5,435 nucleotides of DNA, taken from the NCBI GenBank assembly GCA_018714575.1, contig DVNF01000095.1, forward strand, positions 1-5,435, read 5' to 3'. The notes under the pieces are model-generated. The model saw nothing but the letters and a program-made list of their open reading frames with translations, did not search any database and was not told where the DNA came from. Numbering within the stretch: the first letter of the stretch is position 1; the number at the start of each line of letters is the position of its first letter. Shown here piece by piece: positions 1 to 5,435 of this stretch. The position numbers were made by a program, and so were the translations under genes. The stretch is from Candidatus Stercoripulliclostridium merdigallinarum (lineage in GTDB: Bacteria; Bacillota; Clostridia; Christensenellales; DTU072).

Positions 1-39
1 GGGTAATATAAGTAGTATTGCATTTATATAGCAAGATCG

Positions 40-59
40 GCGCCGTTTCGATCCGGCGC
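40..59 (+). repeat. Inverted repeat 1 of the leader
   Basis: GCGCCG (40-45) is the exact reverse complement of CGGCGC (54-59), giving a six-pair all-G/C stem with an eight-base loop. No T-run follows. Formation in RNA is inferred, not shown. Confidence 0.55.
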
Positions 60-63
60 AACC

Positions 64-85
64 GCCGCAGGGCAATCCGTGCGGC
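64..85 (+). repeat. Inverted repeat 2 of the leader
   Basis: GCCGCA (64-69) pairs exactly with TGCGGC (80-85) around a ten-base loop, GGGCAATCCG. It starts four bases after the end of inverted repeat 1, so the two could stack. Confidence 0.55.
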
Positions 86-103
86 ACACCAATCAAAATA
101 ATA

Positions 104-127
104 TCCGCATTCGGAGGGGTATGCGGA
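104..127 (+). repeat. Inverted repeat 3 of the leader, just before the ribosome binding site
   Basis: TCCGCAT (104-110) pairs exactly with ATGCGGA (121-127) around a ten-base loop, TCGGAGGGGT. The 3' arm ends one base before AAGGAG, so the Shine-Dalgarno sequence stays unpaired. The loop holds GGAGGGG (113-119), itself Shine-Dalgarno-like; it could act as a ribosome standby site or set up a control of translation. This is inference from layout. Confidence 0.55.
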
Positions 128-128
128 A

Positions 129-134
129 AAGGAG
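129..134 (+). promoter_or_regulatory. Shine-Dalgarno sequence AAGGAG
   Basis: AAGGAG lies six bases (TAATAT) before ATG 141, an ideal distance, and decides the start. ATG 144 directly follows and would sit nine bases away, so initiation at either would change the protein by one Met only. Confidence 0.9.
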
Positions 135-140
135 TAATAT

Positions 141-284
141 ATGATGACCGATAACGTACATGTCGAAGACGTCAGAAAGAAAAGACTATACGGTATTTTA
201 AAAGCGGTAGCCGTGATCGTTGCCGTTTTGGTCGTATTTGCGATCAGCTTTGTGCTGTTCACCGCGCTTTCGGGTACGTTCGAC
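141..284 (+). other. N-terminal signal or signal-anchor segment
   Basis: Residues 1-21 are polar and carry the basic cluster RKKR (12-15). Residues 22-44 are an unbroken run of Ala, Val, Ile, Leu and Phe, long enough to cross the membrane. By the positive-inside rule the tail is cytoplasmic and everything after residue 44 is outside. ALS followed by Gly (42-45) has the small residues at -3 and -1 of a signal peptidase I site, so cleavage is possible; the sequence alone does not decide between anchor and cleaved signal. I see no other membrane segment in the window. Confidence 0.85.
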
Positions 285-3200
285 CCCTCTGACGGACTGA
301 AAGCCGACGCATGGTCTTTAGACGGAATATCGGGCGTCAGCACCTCGGGCGGCGCGAACTGGTTCTCGACTCCCGGTTCATGGAATAACGGCACAAGCAT
401 TTTCAGCGCGCCTACGCCGATGACGGCTGCCAGCGGTTTTTCAGGTACATCTTTTAACGTTGACGGAAAAAGAAAGACTACTTGGTATTTTATGCAGCTG
501 TACGAGATCCGGCTGAATAAGTCCCAGATCGCCGCAGCCAATGCCGGATATTTAGGCACTATATCTATTACACTTAGATTAGACGGCAACGTCGGCAGCG
601 ACTATCGTTTGGCGAATTGGGGTAGGACGCAGTTTACCATGTTTATAGTCGCAGGTTCCGCCGGCGGCGGCAGCCTGAACTCTTTTACGGCTATTTCCGG
701 TAAAAGCCATTCGGAGGGTTTCGACAAGGAACAGTCAAATTTGTCAAGGAGCTTATCTTTTGCCGTACCCAGAGGAACTACCGTAGTCAGGTTCGGCATA
801 ACAATGTCGTTTAGATTCGACAATAAAGGTGGAGGTACTTCGTGGCTTAACCCTACTGTTACGTTTAACGGAGTTTCGTTGACCGGCTACAGTTGCTCTC
901 AAAACGGGATGCCGAAACTGACCATAAATTCGGGCGCCAACGGCAGTATCAGTTCTAATAAATATAACGGATATCAATTATCTTTGGATACTGTGGTAGA
1001 CGCCATTTCAGCGACCGCCAAAGAGGGATATTACTTTTCCGGTTGGGAAATTTCCGGGGGCGTCATTCACAGTGCTGACACATGGGACGTAAACAACGCG
1101 AATAATTCGAATATAATTGCCACCAGAGCTCCGCTGCTTAATATAGGGAACGCTACCAGGATCGTGGCAGGATCAAATGCTACGGTAACGGTGACGGCAA
1201 GGTTTACCCAAATCCCGTTCAGTAACGTGTTTCCAGATTATACATACAGGCAGAATGCCGACGGAACGGGTTATAGGCAGGGACCTACGGTAGGTACCAT
1301 ATCGGGGTATACCTTGCAAAGATACGGAAATACATCGGTTGAGTCGGGGCAGAATTATTATTCCACGATCAGCGGCGGCGCGCAGGTGGGCGAAGCTTAT
1401 GCGGAGAGACCATATGCGGTAGGCAATTACAGGATCGGCGTAGCCGTAATGTATAACGGCGCGGAGTGCGGACACAGGGTGGAAACCTTCCGGATACTGC
1501 CTATAACTTTGGGCAACGTAGATAAAAACGGTGGGGTAGCTCAAATTTCGTTTGATAGCTTTTCGGGAACGATCGCTACTCCGATATCTTTCGGGAATTA
1601 CGAATATTCGTCGCTAAGCATCATGCCGGCAAGGGATACCGTATATATGAAATTCGACGGAATGTTATATACGCTGAAGGAAGGTACCGACTACTATTGG
1701 GGTTATGCGAACAACAGAAACGCCGGTAACGCCACGGCGACGATATATGCGTTGCAGGGTAACTTCTTAGGGTCGTTTTCGATACCTTTCTATATAGACA
1801 GAATATCGATCGGTTCCGAAAACGTATATTACGGGCAAACGTCTTTCAACGTTGACGGAACCACCTATAACACCGTGTCGCGTGTGACTACCGCGGACGG
1901 CAGAGCGGACCAATCTTCCGATTTTGAAGCTTTCCGCAGTCAGATCAACAACGCGGCTACCACAATTCAGCGGGACGGCGAGGTCGTTTATACCGGTTTC
2001 GAACAAAACGTCCATAACTCCATAACGGTGGTATACATATGGAAATATGTAACTTTGGATGTAAATACCGGGACCAAAGGCATAGTCATATTCCCGTTGA
2101 TATCCAACGGTCTTACCTCGTTCAGGGACGAAACAGGTACCGAAAGGAACGTTGTGTCGACAGGCGTCGGTTCGTATATAGATTTGGCTTCGATAAACAA
2201 GAAAGAAAACGATTACCGTAACAACGTCGACGCCTGCAATTATGCGACCGACGGCGACGGAGCCGCCGCGGTCAAGTTATACGTAAACCGTTATTCCACA
2301 CCGTACAACGTCGATTTTAACGATTTATGGGTACATTTCGATATTGCAAGGCTGAATTTCGGCACGGCGACCGGCGAAGCGCAGAGTGCGGCGATGGATC
2401 TGATATATTCCGGCGGCGCACAACAGCAAAAGGGCATAGAATACGTATACTTTTCGTATGCGTTCGATTCCGGCGTAGTCATTCCCGAACAGGAACCCGG
2501 CGCGGCGACCGTGGTATTCGCCGCCGTCGAGGACGGAGTGACCGCGCCCGCTTACGGCAGAGCGCCCACTGCGGGTTCTTACGCTCCGTGGAATCTGGGT
2601 ATAAATTATACGCCTGCGTATTTCGATATCGGAACGGCGGATAATTCCGGGGACGTCAGCTATAGTAACAATATAGAAGCAGGTACGGCTACCATGACGG
2701 TAGTTTTGGATACCCGAAACCTGGTAGGCACCGTTACTACCACATATCGGATCCTGCCGTTGGACGTCACGGATCTGCCCGAAAGCACCGATCAGGGACA
2801 TTCTTACGGACACCAAACCAATATAGTATTCAATCCGAATTCCGGCGGCGCGGGACAACCTGTTTATTACGATCCGTTGTCACCCGCGACCCCGACGTTC
2901 AGGATGAGCATAACCAACATATATAACGGCGGCAACCCGCAAACTTATATTTTCGATACCGACGATTACGACGCGTCCGGAATCAGGTATTCAGACAACA
3001 AAAATGCGGGTACGGCGACGATCTCCATTCCGATGCAAGGAAACTATACGGGGACTTACGTTTCCGAATTCCAGATACTGCCGTTGAACCTGTCCGCGGC
3101 AGGATATGTCGGATATATCACCGATCCCGTCATGTACAAGGCGGCGCAGCTGAGGGGAGCGGACTTCGATTTCGTTTTCGTAAACAATTACGAGATTTCG

Positions 3201-5435
3201 ATAGCGGGACAAAGCTTTACCATACCTTATGAAAAATTTTCCGATACGGACGCTTCCGGGAATACGGTAAAGCAATATTCGTTAGGTAACGCCTACGGCG
3301 GCAATACCGACGTCAGCGATTCGTACACGTTGTCGGGCGGCAATATTTCGGGGAACGCGTACTTTACGCTGATCTTTACTTCGGTCAGCGGCGACAACGA
3401 CCTCAGCCCGAATTACAGCGGTTCTCTTAGGGTGTATTTCAACATTACGCCCAAAGCTTTGTGGATAAACGAAGCCGCCTGGGACACGGCTTCCGGAACC
3501 GAAGGAAACGCGGACGGCATTACCGCGGCAAGTACGATCGTAGAAACTTTCAATCGCGCCGAGCATACTCCGACCAGCGATGCGGGAATAAATATAACCT
3601 ATAATTCCGAAAGATTAGGGTATAACTCCGATTACACCTTCACGGGCGAATACAGAAACAACGTCGACGCGGGACAGGCGCTTTTGGCGGTACAAGGCAT
3701 AGGCAACTACTCCGGAAAGTGCTGGGTACCGTTTACCATTCAACCTTATTCAATAGTGCAAACGTCGGGCGGTCAAACGACCAGCAACGTTACCGCCGTA
3801 CAATTAGACTACGTTCGTGACGGAAAGATCTATTCCGATTCCGATCACAGGATAGAAGTAGGCAGGATAGGCGATAACGGAGAATACATTTATTACTACA
3901 GAAACAGAAGCGACACCAACGGCGGCAACATTATAGAGCCCGCGATTACGGCGTTGTCGATATTTATGGGTACCGAGATCGTGCCGTTGACGCCGGGCGA
4001 AAACGAAGATTTTGTCGCGGTATACGGAACGGACGGCAACGTCGGTACGCACACTATCACGATAGAAGGCAGAAACAACTATACCGGGACAGATTCCGAA
4101 ACGGTCGTGTTCAGGATCGAACCCATTCGGCAGACCGTTGCGCTTAGCGCGGATATTTATTACGGTAGCGGCGTCGGCAGCGACGCGGTGCTGTTGCCCG
4201 ACGACGAATTGGGGCGCGCCGCTTATCAGATTTCCGCCGGTGATATGCACGAAACGGGTATCAGAGTCAGCGCTACCACTACGGCGATAGCTCCTGCGGT
4301 ACGGGCGGAGTTTACCCTGTACGAAATTCTGTCCGAATCGAACTTTGCGCCGGTACAACTTGCTAACGCGCTGTATACGGTGACCTATGACGCGGACAGC
4401 CCCTTGGTGGACGTCAGCGGCAGAGCTACCACAAGCGCGGTAATTAGGCTGAATTCATCACTCTGCGCGGGATATTATATCGTAGCGGTCAGCTTCCCCG
4501 GCGGCAGTAACTTCCTTACCGCGAATATAACGCCTAACGCGGCGGATACTTCGCTGACCGATTATTCCGATTACAGCGTATTGGTAAAATACGAGGACGC
4601 TTTCGACGGGACGTCGTTCGGAGGCAGTTATATGTACGGTGACGGCGACGTCAGCTTGCCGTTATCCATGGCGTCCGGCATCGATCCCTTCGGACCCGAA
4701 CTTATCAGCACCTCTACCAACGTGATCGAGGTACTGGGAAAGGACGAAGGCGCGCTGAATTATTCGATCAGGGTAAAGTCTGCGGGCGAAACGACGTTGA
4801 CGTTCTCTCACAACGGGTATTTGGACGCGACCGATTATTCGAATGCCTACTTTGCTTTTTCCGCGACGGCGGGATACAAAGTCCTGCAACGGAGCTTGGA
4901 CATATTCTTCGGAAATGAAGACGGTTCGCCCGTAACCGTGACTTACGGCGACACCGGTTTTATCCCGGGCATGATACAGCATTATACCTTTGTCGGGCTG
5001 ACCGATACCGACGAGCCCGGTCAGGTAGTGTCCGGCTTTACGCTGAGTAGCTATCCCTACGAGGGAAAAACTCCGGCTGCCGGCGGTTACTTATTAACGA
5101 TATACGGCGCCACCGGTCAGGCAAAATTCAATAACTACGAAATTAAATATACTACTTATGCCGAATATGCCGGTTTGACTGGCGACGAATACGATAATTA
5201 CGTCAACCTCGTCGTGGAAAAAGCGCAGTTGACGGTATCGGCTTATACCGGTGAACTTCCCTCCGCGAAGGTCAACGTGGTCACGAAGGTCTACGGCGCG
5301 GAAAATCCCGGACCGTACGATCAATACACGGCTCCGGACGGTTACAAACTGAACTATTCGGGATTCGTCAACGGAGATACCGCGGCAGACATGATGGAGG
5401 TTGCCGACTTCGAAGCGCCGACCGTGGATTACCTG
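141..5435 (+). CDS. Giant modular surface protein with MBG/YDG-type and Ig-like repeats (3' partial)
   Basis: One frame is open from ATG 141 to the window end: 1,765 codons, no stop, so the true protein is longer. The start is fixed by AAGGAG six bases upstream; ATG 144 is a possible alternative. Order of parts: basic tail RKKR (12-15), hydrophobic segment (about 22-44), unrecognised beta-rich region (49-256), divergent InlB B-repeat-like module (260-356), eight MBG/YDG-like modules (357-1329), Big_3_5-like domain (1330-1461), Big_2-like domain (1498-1580), MBG domain (1581-1695) and a cut YGX-type MBG domain (1696-1765). I count only five cysteines (252, 443, 699, 1194, 1442) and see no catalytic motif. 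Families with this make-up are adhesins or structural stalks at the cell surface; an adhesive or stalk role here is inference. No LPXTG-type signal or C-terminal anchor is visible because the C-terminus is missing. Certain as a coding region; the specific function is unknown. Confidence 0.95.
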   Translation, partial: MMTDNVHVEDVRKKRLYGILKAVAVIVAVLVVFAISFVLFTALSGTFDPSDGLKADAWSLDGISGVSTSGGANWFSTPGSWNNGTSIFSAPTPMTAASGFSGTSFNVDGKRKTTWYFMQLYEIRLNKSQIAAANAGYLGTISITLRLDGNVGSDYRLANWGRTQFTMFIVAGSAGGGSLNSFTAISGKSHSEGFDKEQSNLSRSLSFAVPRGTTVVRFGITMSFRFDNKGGGTSWLNPTVTFNGVSLTGYSCSQNGMPKLTINSGANGSISSNKYNGYQLSLDTVVDAISATAKEGYYFSGWEISGGVIHSADTWDVNNANNSNIIATRAPLLNIGNATRIVAGSNATVTVTARFTQIPFSNVFPDYTYRQNADGTGYRQGPTVGTISGYTLQRYGNTSVESGQNYYSTISGGAQVGEAYAERPYAVGNYRIGVAVMYNGAECGHRVETFRILPITLGNVDKNGGVAQISFDSFSGTIATPISFGNYEYSSLSIMPARDTVYMKFDGMLYTLKEGTDYYWGYANNRNAGNATATIYALQGNFLGSFSIPFYIDRISIGSENVYYGQTSFNVDGTTYNTVSRVTTADGRADQSSDFEAFRSQINNAATTIQRDGEVVYTGFEQNVHNSITVVYIWKYVTLDVNTGTKGIVIFPLISNGLTSFRDETGTERNVVSTGVGSYIDLASINKKENDYRNNVDACNYATDGDGAAAVKLYVNRYSTPYNVDFNDLWVHFDIARLNFGTATGEAQSAAMDLIYSGGAQQQKGIEYVYFSYAFDSGVVIPEQEPGAATVVFAAVEDGVTAPAYGRAPTAGSYAPWNLGINYTPAYFDIGTADNSGDVSYSNNIEAGTATMTVVLDTRNLVGTVTTTYRILPLDVTDLPESTDQGHSYGHQTNIVFNPNSGGAGQPVYYDPLSPATPTFRMSITNIYNGGNPQTYIFDTDDYDASGIRYSDNKNAGTATISIPMQGNYTGTYVSEFQILPLNLSAAGYVGYITDPVMYKAAQLRGADFDFVFVNNYEISIAGQSFTIPYEKFSDTDASGNTVKQYSLGNAYGGNTDVSDSYTLSGGNISGNAYFTLIFTSVSGDNDLSPNYSGSLRVYFNITPKALWINEAAWDTASGTEGNADGITAASTIVETFNRAEHTPTSDAGINITYNSERLGYNSDYTFTGEYRNNVDAGQALLAVQGIGNYSGKCWVPFTIQPYSIVQTSGGQTTSNVTAVQLDYVRDGKIYSDSDHRIEVGRIGDNGEYIYYYRNRSDTNGGNIIEPAITALSIFMGTEIVPLTPGENEDFVAVYGTDGNVGTHTITIEGRNNYTGTDSETVVFRIEPIRQTVALSADIYYGSGVGSDAVLLPDDELGRAAYQISAGDMHETGIRVSATTTAIAPAVRAEFTLYEILSESNFAPVQLANALYTVTYDADSPLVDVSGRATTSAVIRLNSSLCAGYYIVAVSFPGGSNFLTANITPNAADTSLTDYSDYSVLVKYEDAFDGTSFGGSYMYGDGDVSLPLSMASGIDPFGPELISTSTNVIEVLGKDEGALNYSIRVKSAGETTLTFSHNGYLDATDYSNAYFAFSATAGYKVLQRSLDIFFGNEDGSPVTVTYGDTGFIPGMIQHYTFVGLTDTDEPGQVVSGFTLSSYPYEGKTPAAGGYLLTIYGATGQAKFNNYEIKYTTYAEYAGLTGDEYDNYVNLVVEKAQLTVSAYTGELPSAKVNVVTKVYGAENPGPYDQYTAPDGYKLNYSGFVNGDTAADMMEVADFEAPTVDYL
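285..908 (+). other. Unrecognised N-terminal extracellular region (residues 49-256)
   Basis: About 208 residues directly after the membrane segment that do not match the modules downstream. It begins with a Gly/Ser/Trp-rich stretch (roughly 65-100) and continues as alternating hydrophobic strands, such as TWYFMQLYEIRL near 114-125, GTISITLRL (140-148), TVVRFGITMSFRF near 214-226 and NPTVTFNGVSL near 237-247. The pattern suggests a beta-sandwich, perhaps a jelly-roll as in carbohydrate-binding modules, where a late strand of the N-P-x-V-x-F-x-x-V-x-L form is common. That fold is a guess from strand pattern; I recognise no family. Confidence 0.45.
918..1208 (+). other. Divergent InlB B-repeat-like module (residues 260-356)
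   Basis: The module opens with LTINSGANGSIS (260-271), then a Gly-Tyr turn, then AISATAKEGYYFSGWEISGG (288-307), and closes with TVTVTARF (348-355). This is the order of the Flg_new_2 / divergent InlB B-repeat family: N-G-x-(I/V)-S, A-T-A-x-x-G-Y-x-F-x-G-W and a final V-T-A-x-F. The segment between residues 308 and 347 is longer than usual. Such repeats are found in extracellular Bacillota and gut bacterial proteins and usually act as structural or adhesive modules. Confidence 0.8.
1506..1805 (+). other. MBG/YDG-type module 2 (residues 456-555)
   Basis: A near-textbook copy: EGTDYYWGYANN (514-525) leads into NAGNATATI and QGNFLGSFSIPFYI. It is about 100 residues long and sets the standard unit size for the array. 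Confidence 0.8.
2763..3086 (+). other. MBG/YDG-type module 5 (residues 875-982)
   Basis: The module contains YSDNKNAGTATISI (from residue 950), then QGNYTGTYVSEFQILP. It is the clearest match to the N-A-G-T-A-T / G-N-Y-T-G core in this protein. Confidence 0.8.
3456..3749 (+). other. MBG/YDG-type module 7 (residues 1106-1203)
   Basis: The module contains YNSDYTF, then YRNNVDAGQALLAVQG (from 1171) and GNYSG, closing in VPFTIQPY. Cys1194 sits just after the G-N-Y-S-G turn, where most copies carry a polar residue. Confidence 0.8.
4128..4523 (+). other. Big_3_5-like Ig domain (residues 1330-1461)
   Basis: The C-terminal half, GRATTSAVIRLNSSLCAGYY near 1426-1445, followed by IVAVSFPGGSNFLTA (1447-1461), follows the family pattern G-x-A-x-x-x-x-x-x-L-x-A-G-x-Y-x-I-x-A-x-(Y/F)-x-G-x-x-N-(Y/F). 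The N-terminal part carries a YYG motif (1340-1342) like those that open MBG domains and is less clear. Family assignment is by eye. Confidence 0.6.
4632..4880 (+). other. Big_2-like domain (residues 1498-1580)
   Basis: TSTNVIEVLG (roughly 1523-1532) and, about 15 residues on, IRVKSAGETTLTFSHNGY follow the Big_2 pattern S-x-x-x-V-I-x-V followed by V-x-x-A-G-x-x-T-x-T. The preceding MYGDGDV (from 1498) is the kind of lead-in seen where Big_2 and MBG domains alternate. Residues 1462-1497 are a linker with no clear motif. Confidence 0.55.
4881..5225 (+). other. MBG domain (residues 1581-1695)
   Basis: The motif order fits MBG: VTYGD (1600-1604), a G-x-Y-x-L/I-x-x-Y-G-A strand (GGYLLTIYGA), then NNYEIKYTTY and a closing LVVEKA (1690-1695), the usual V-x-K-A joint. 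A roughly 15-residue insert (AEYAGLTGDEYDNYV) sits before the closing strand. Confidence 0.75.
5226..5435 (+). other. YGX-type MBG domain, cut by the window end (residues 1696-1765)
   Basis: It begins QLTVSAY right after the V-x-K-A joint, then shows TKVYGAENPGPYDQY (1715-1729) and LNYSGFVNGDTAADMM, the classic YGX-type MBG motifs Y-G-x-x-N-P and S-G-F-V-N-G-D-T, and PTVDY near the end. The second half is outside the window. Confidence 0.88.

Larger units (their letters stand above)
1..140 (+). other. Structured 5' leader, no gene found
   Basis: This stretch is AT-rich at 1-34 and then holds three inverted repeats (40-59, 64-85, 104-127). None is followed by a T-run, so none reads as an intrinsic terminator. 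AT-rich hexamers such as TAATAT (4-9) and TATATA (25-30) could be -10 boxes, but no matching -35 is present at the right spacing inside the window. I could not fit a known riboswitch class to it. The end of any upstream gene is not visible. Confidence 0.6.
1209..4127 (+). repeat. Array of eight degenerate MBG/YDG-type modules (residues 357-1329)
   Basis: Each module ends in a hinge hexapeptide: FRILPI (450-455), FYIDRI (550), FDIARL (733), YRILPL (869), FQILPL (977), FNITPK (1100), FTIQPY (1198) and FRIEPI (1324). The distances between hinges are 100, 183, 136, 108, 123, 98 and 126 residues. Most modules carry a core before the hinge of the form N-x-x-A-G-x-A-x-x-x-(I/V), then G-N-Y-x-G or a variant: NAGNATATI with GNFLG (module 2), NAGTATISI with GNYTG (5), VDAGQALLAV with GNYSG (7), NVGTHTITI with NNYTG (8). 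This is the signature of the tandem beta-sandwich modules in many Clostridia and Bacteroidota giant surface proteins. Lengths and cores vary, so the array is old and diverged. Role as spacer or adhesive stalk is inference. Confidence 0.8.

Noticed and set aside
1..30. Promoter with -10 at TATATA (25-30) or TAATAT (4-9)
   Set aside because: No -35 box at 16-18 bases upstream is visible inside the window; the AT-rich hexamers alone are not enough.
40..85. Intrinsic terminator of an upstream gene
   Set aside because: The stems are G/C-rich but no T-run follows either one.
35..90. Resemblance to a SAM-I or c-di-GMP-I riboswitch (CCGGC, CAACC, AGGGCAA words)
   Set aside because: Only short words match. 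The paired helices and remaining conserved blocks of either class are absent or out of order, and a surface-protein gene is not a typical SAM-I target.
2325..2858. Minus-strand frame of 177 codons
   Set aside because: Same reasons: fully inside the + strand gene, no family resemblance, and the + strand reading gives clear modules over the same bases.
3804..4358. Minus-strand frame of 184 codons, the longest of several on that strand
   Set aside because: It lies wholly inside the long + strand gene, has a basic, low-complexity translation with no recognisable domain, and its neighbours overlap each other in different frames. It is an antisense shadow caused by codon bias.
141..5435. An undescribed defence, mobile or multi-gene system
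   Set aside because: Only one gene is present, with no nuclease, transposase, toxin or polymerase motif; the modules point to a cell-surface structural protein.

Overview
The window holds one gene. A single reading frame on the + strand opens at the ATG at 141 and runs without a stop to the last base (5435), giving 1,765 codons with the 3' end cut off by the window edge. Translation shows a very large secreted or surface-anchored protein: a short basic N-terminal tail, one hydrophobic segment, then about 1,720 residues of beta-rich, Tyr/Asn/Gly/Thr-rich modules with very little cysteine. No enzyme signature, second gene, RNA gene, mobile element or CRISPR array was found.

Layout: bases 1-140 are a leader with three short inverted repeats in a row and a strong ribosome binding site (AAGGAG, 129-134). 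Residues 1-48 are the export/anchor segment. Residues 49-256 are a beta-rich region I do not recognise. Residues 260-356 look like a divergent InlB B-repeat. Residues 357-1329 are eight degenerate modules of the MBG/YDG type common in giant bacterial surface proteins, each ending in an aligned hinge of the form [FY]-x-I-x-[PR/A]. Residues 1330-1461 resemble a Big_3_5-type Ig-like domain and 1498-1580 a Big_2-like domain. Residues 1581-1695 are an MBG domain, and 1696-1765 the start of a further YGX-type MBG domain that the window cuts through.

The organism is most likely an uncultured member of the Bacillota (Clostridia-like), perhaps from a gut. The grounds are the perfect Gram-positive-style Shine-Dalgarno sequence, the InlB-type plus MBG/Ig architecture and the standard genetic code with moderate GC. 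This is inference; Bacteroidota and other gut bacteria also carry MBG proteins. The protein probably acts as an extended stalk or adhesin on the cell surface, with the unrecognised N-terminal domain nearest the membrane if the hydrophobic segment stays as an anchor, or at the distal end if it is cleaved and the protein is held by a C-terminal sorting signal beyond the window. I see no sign of a defence system or other multi-gene system; the novelty here lies in the unrecognised domain, the irregular modules and the structured leader.
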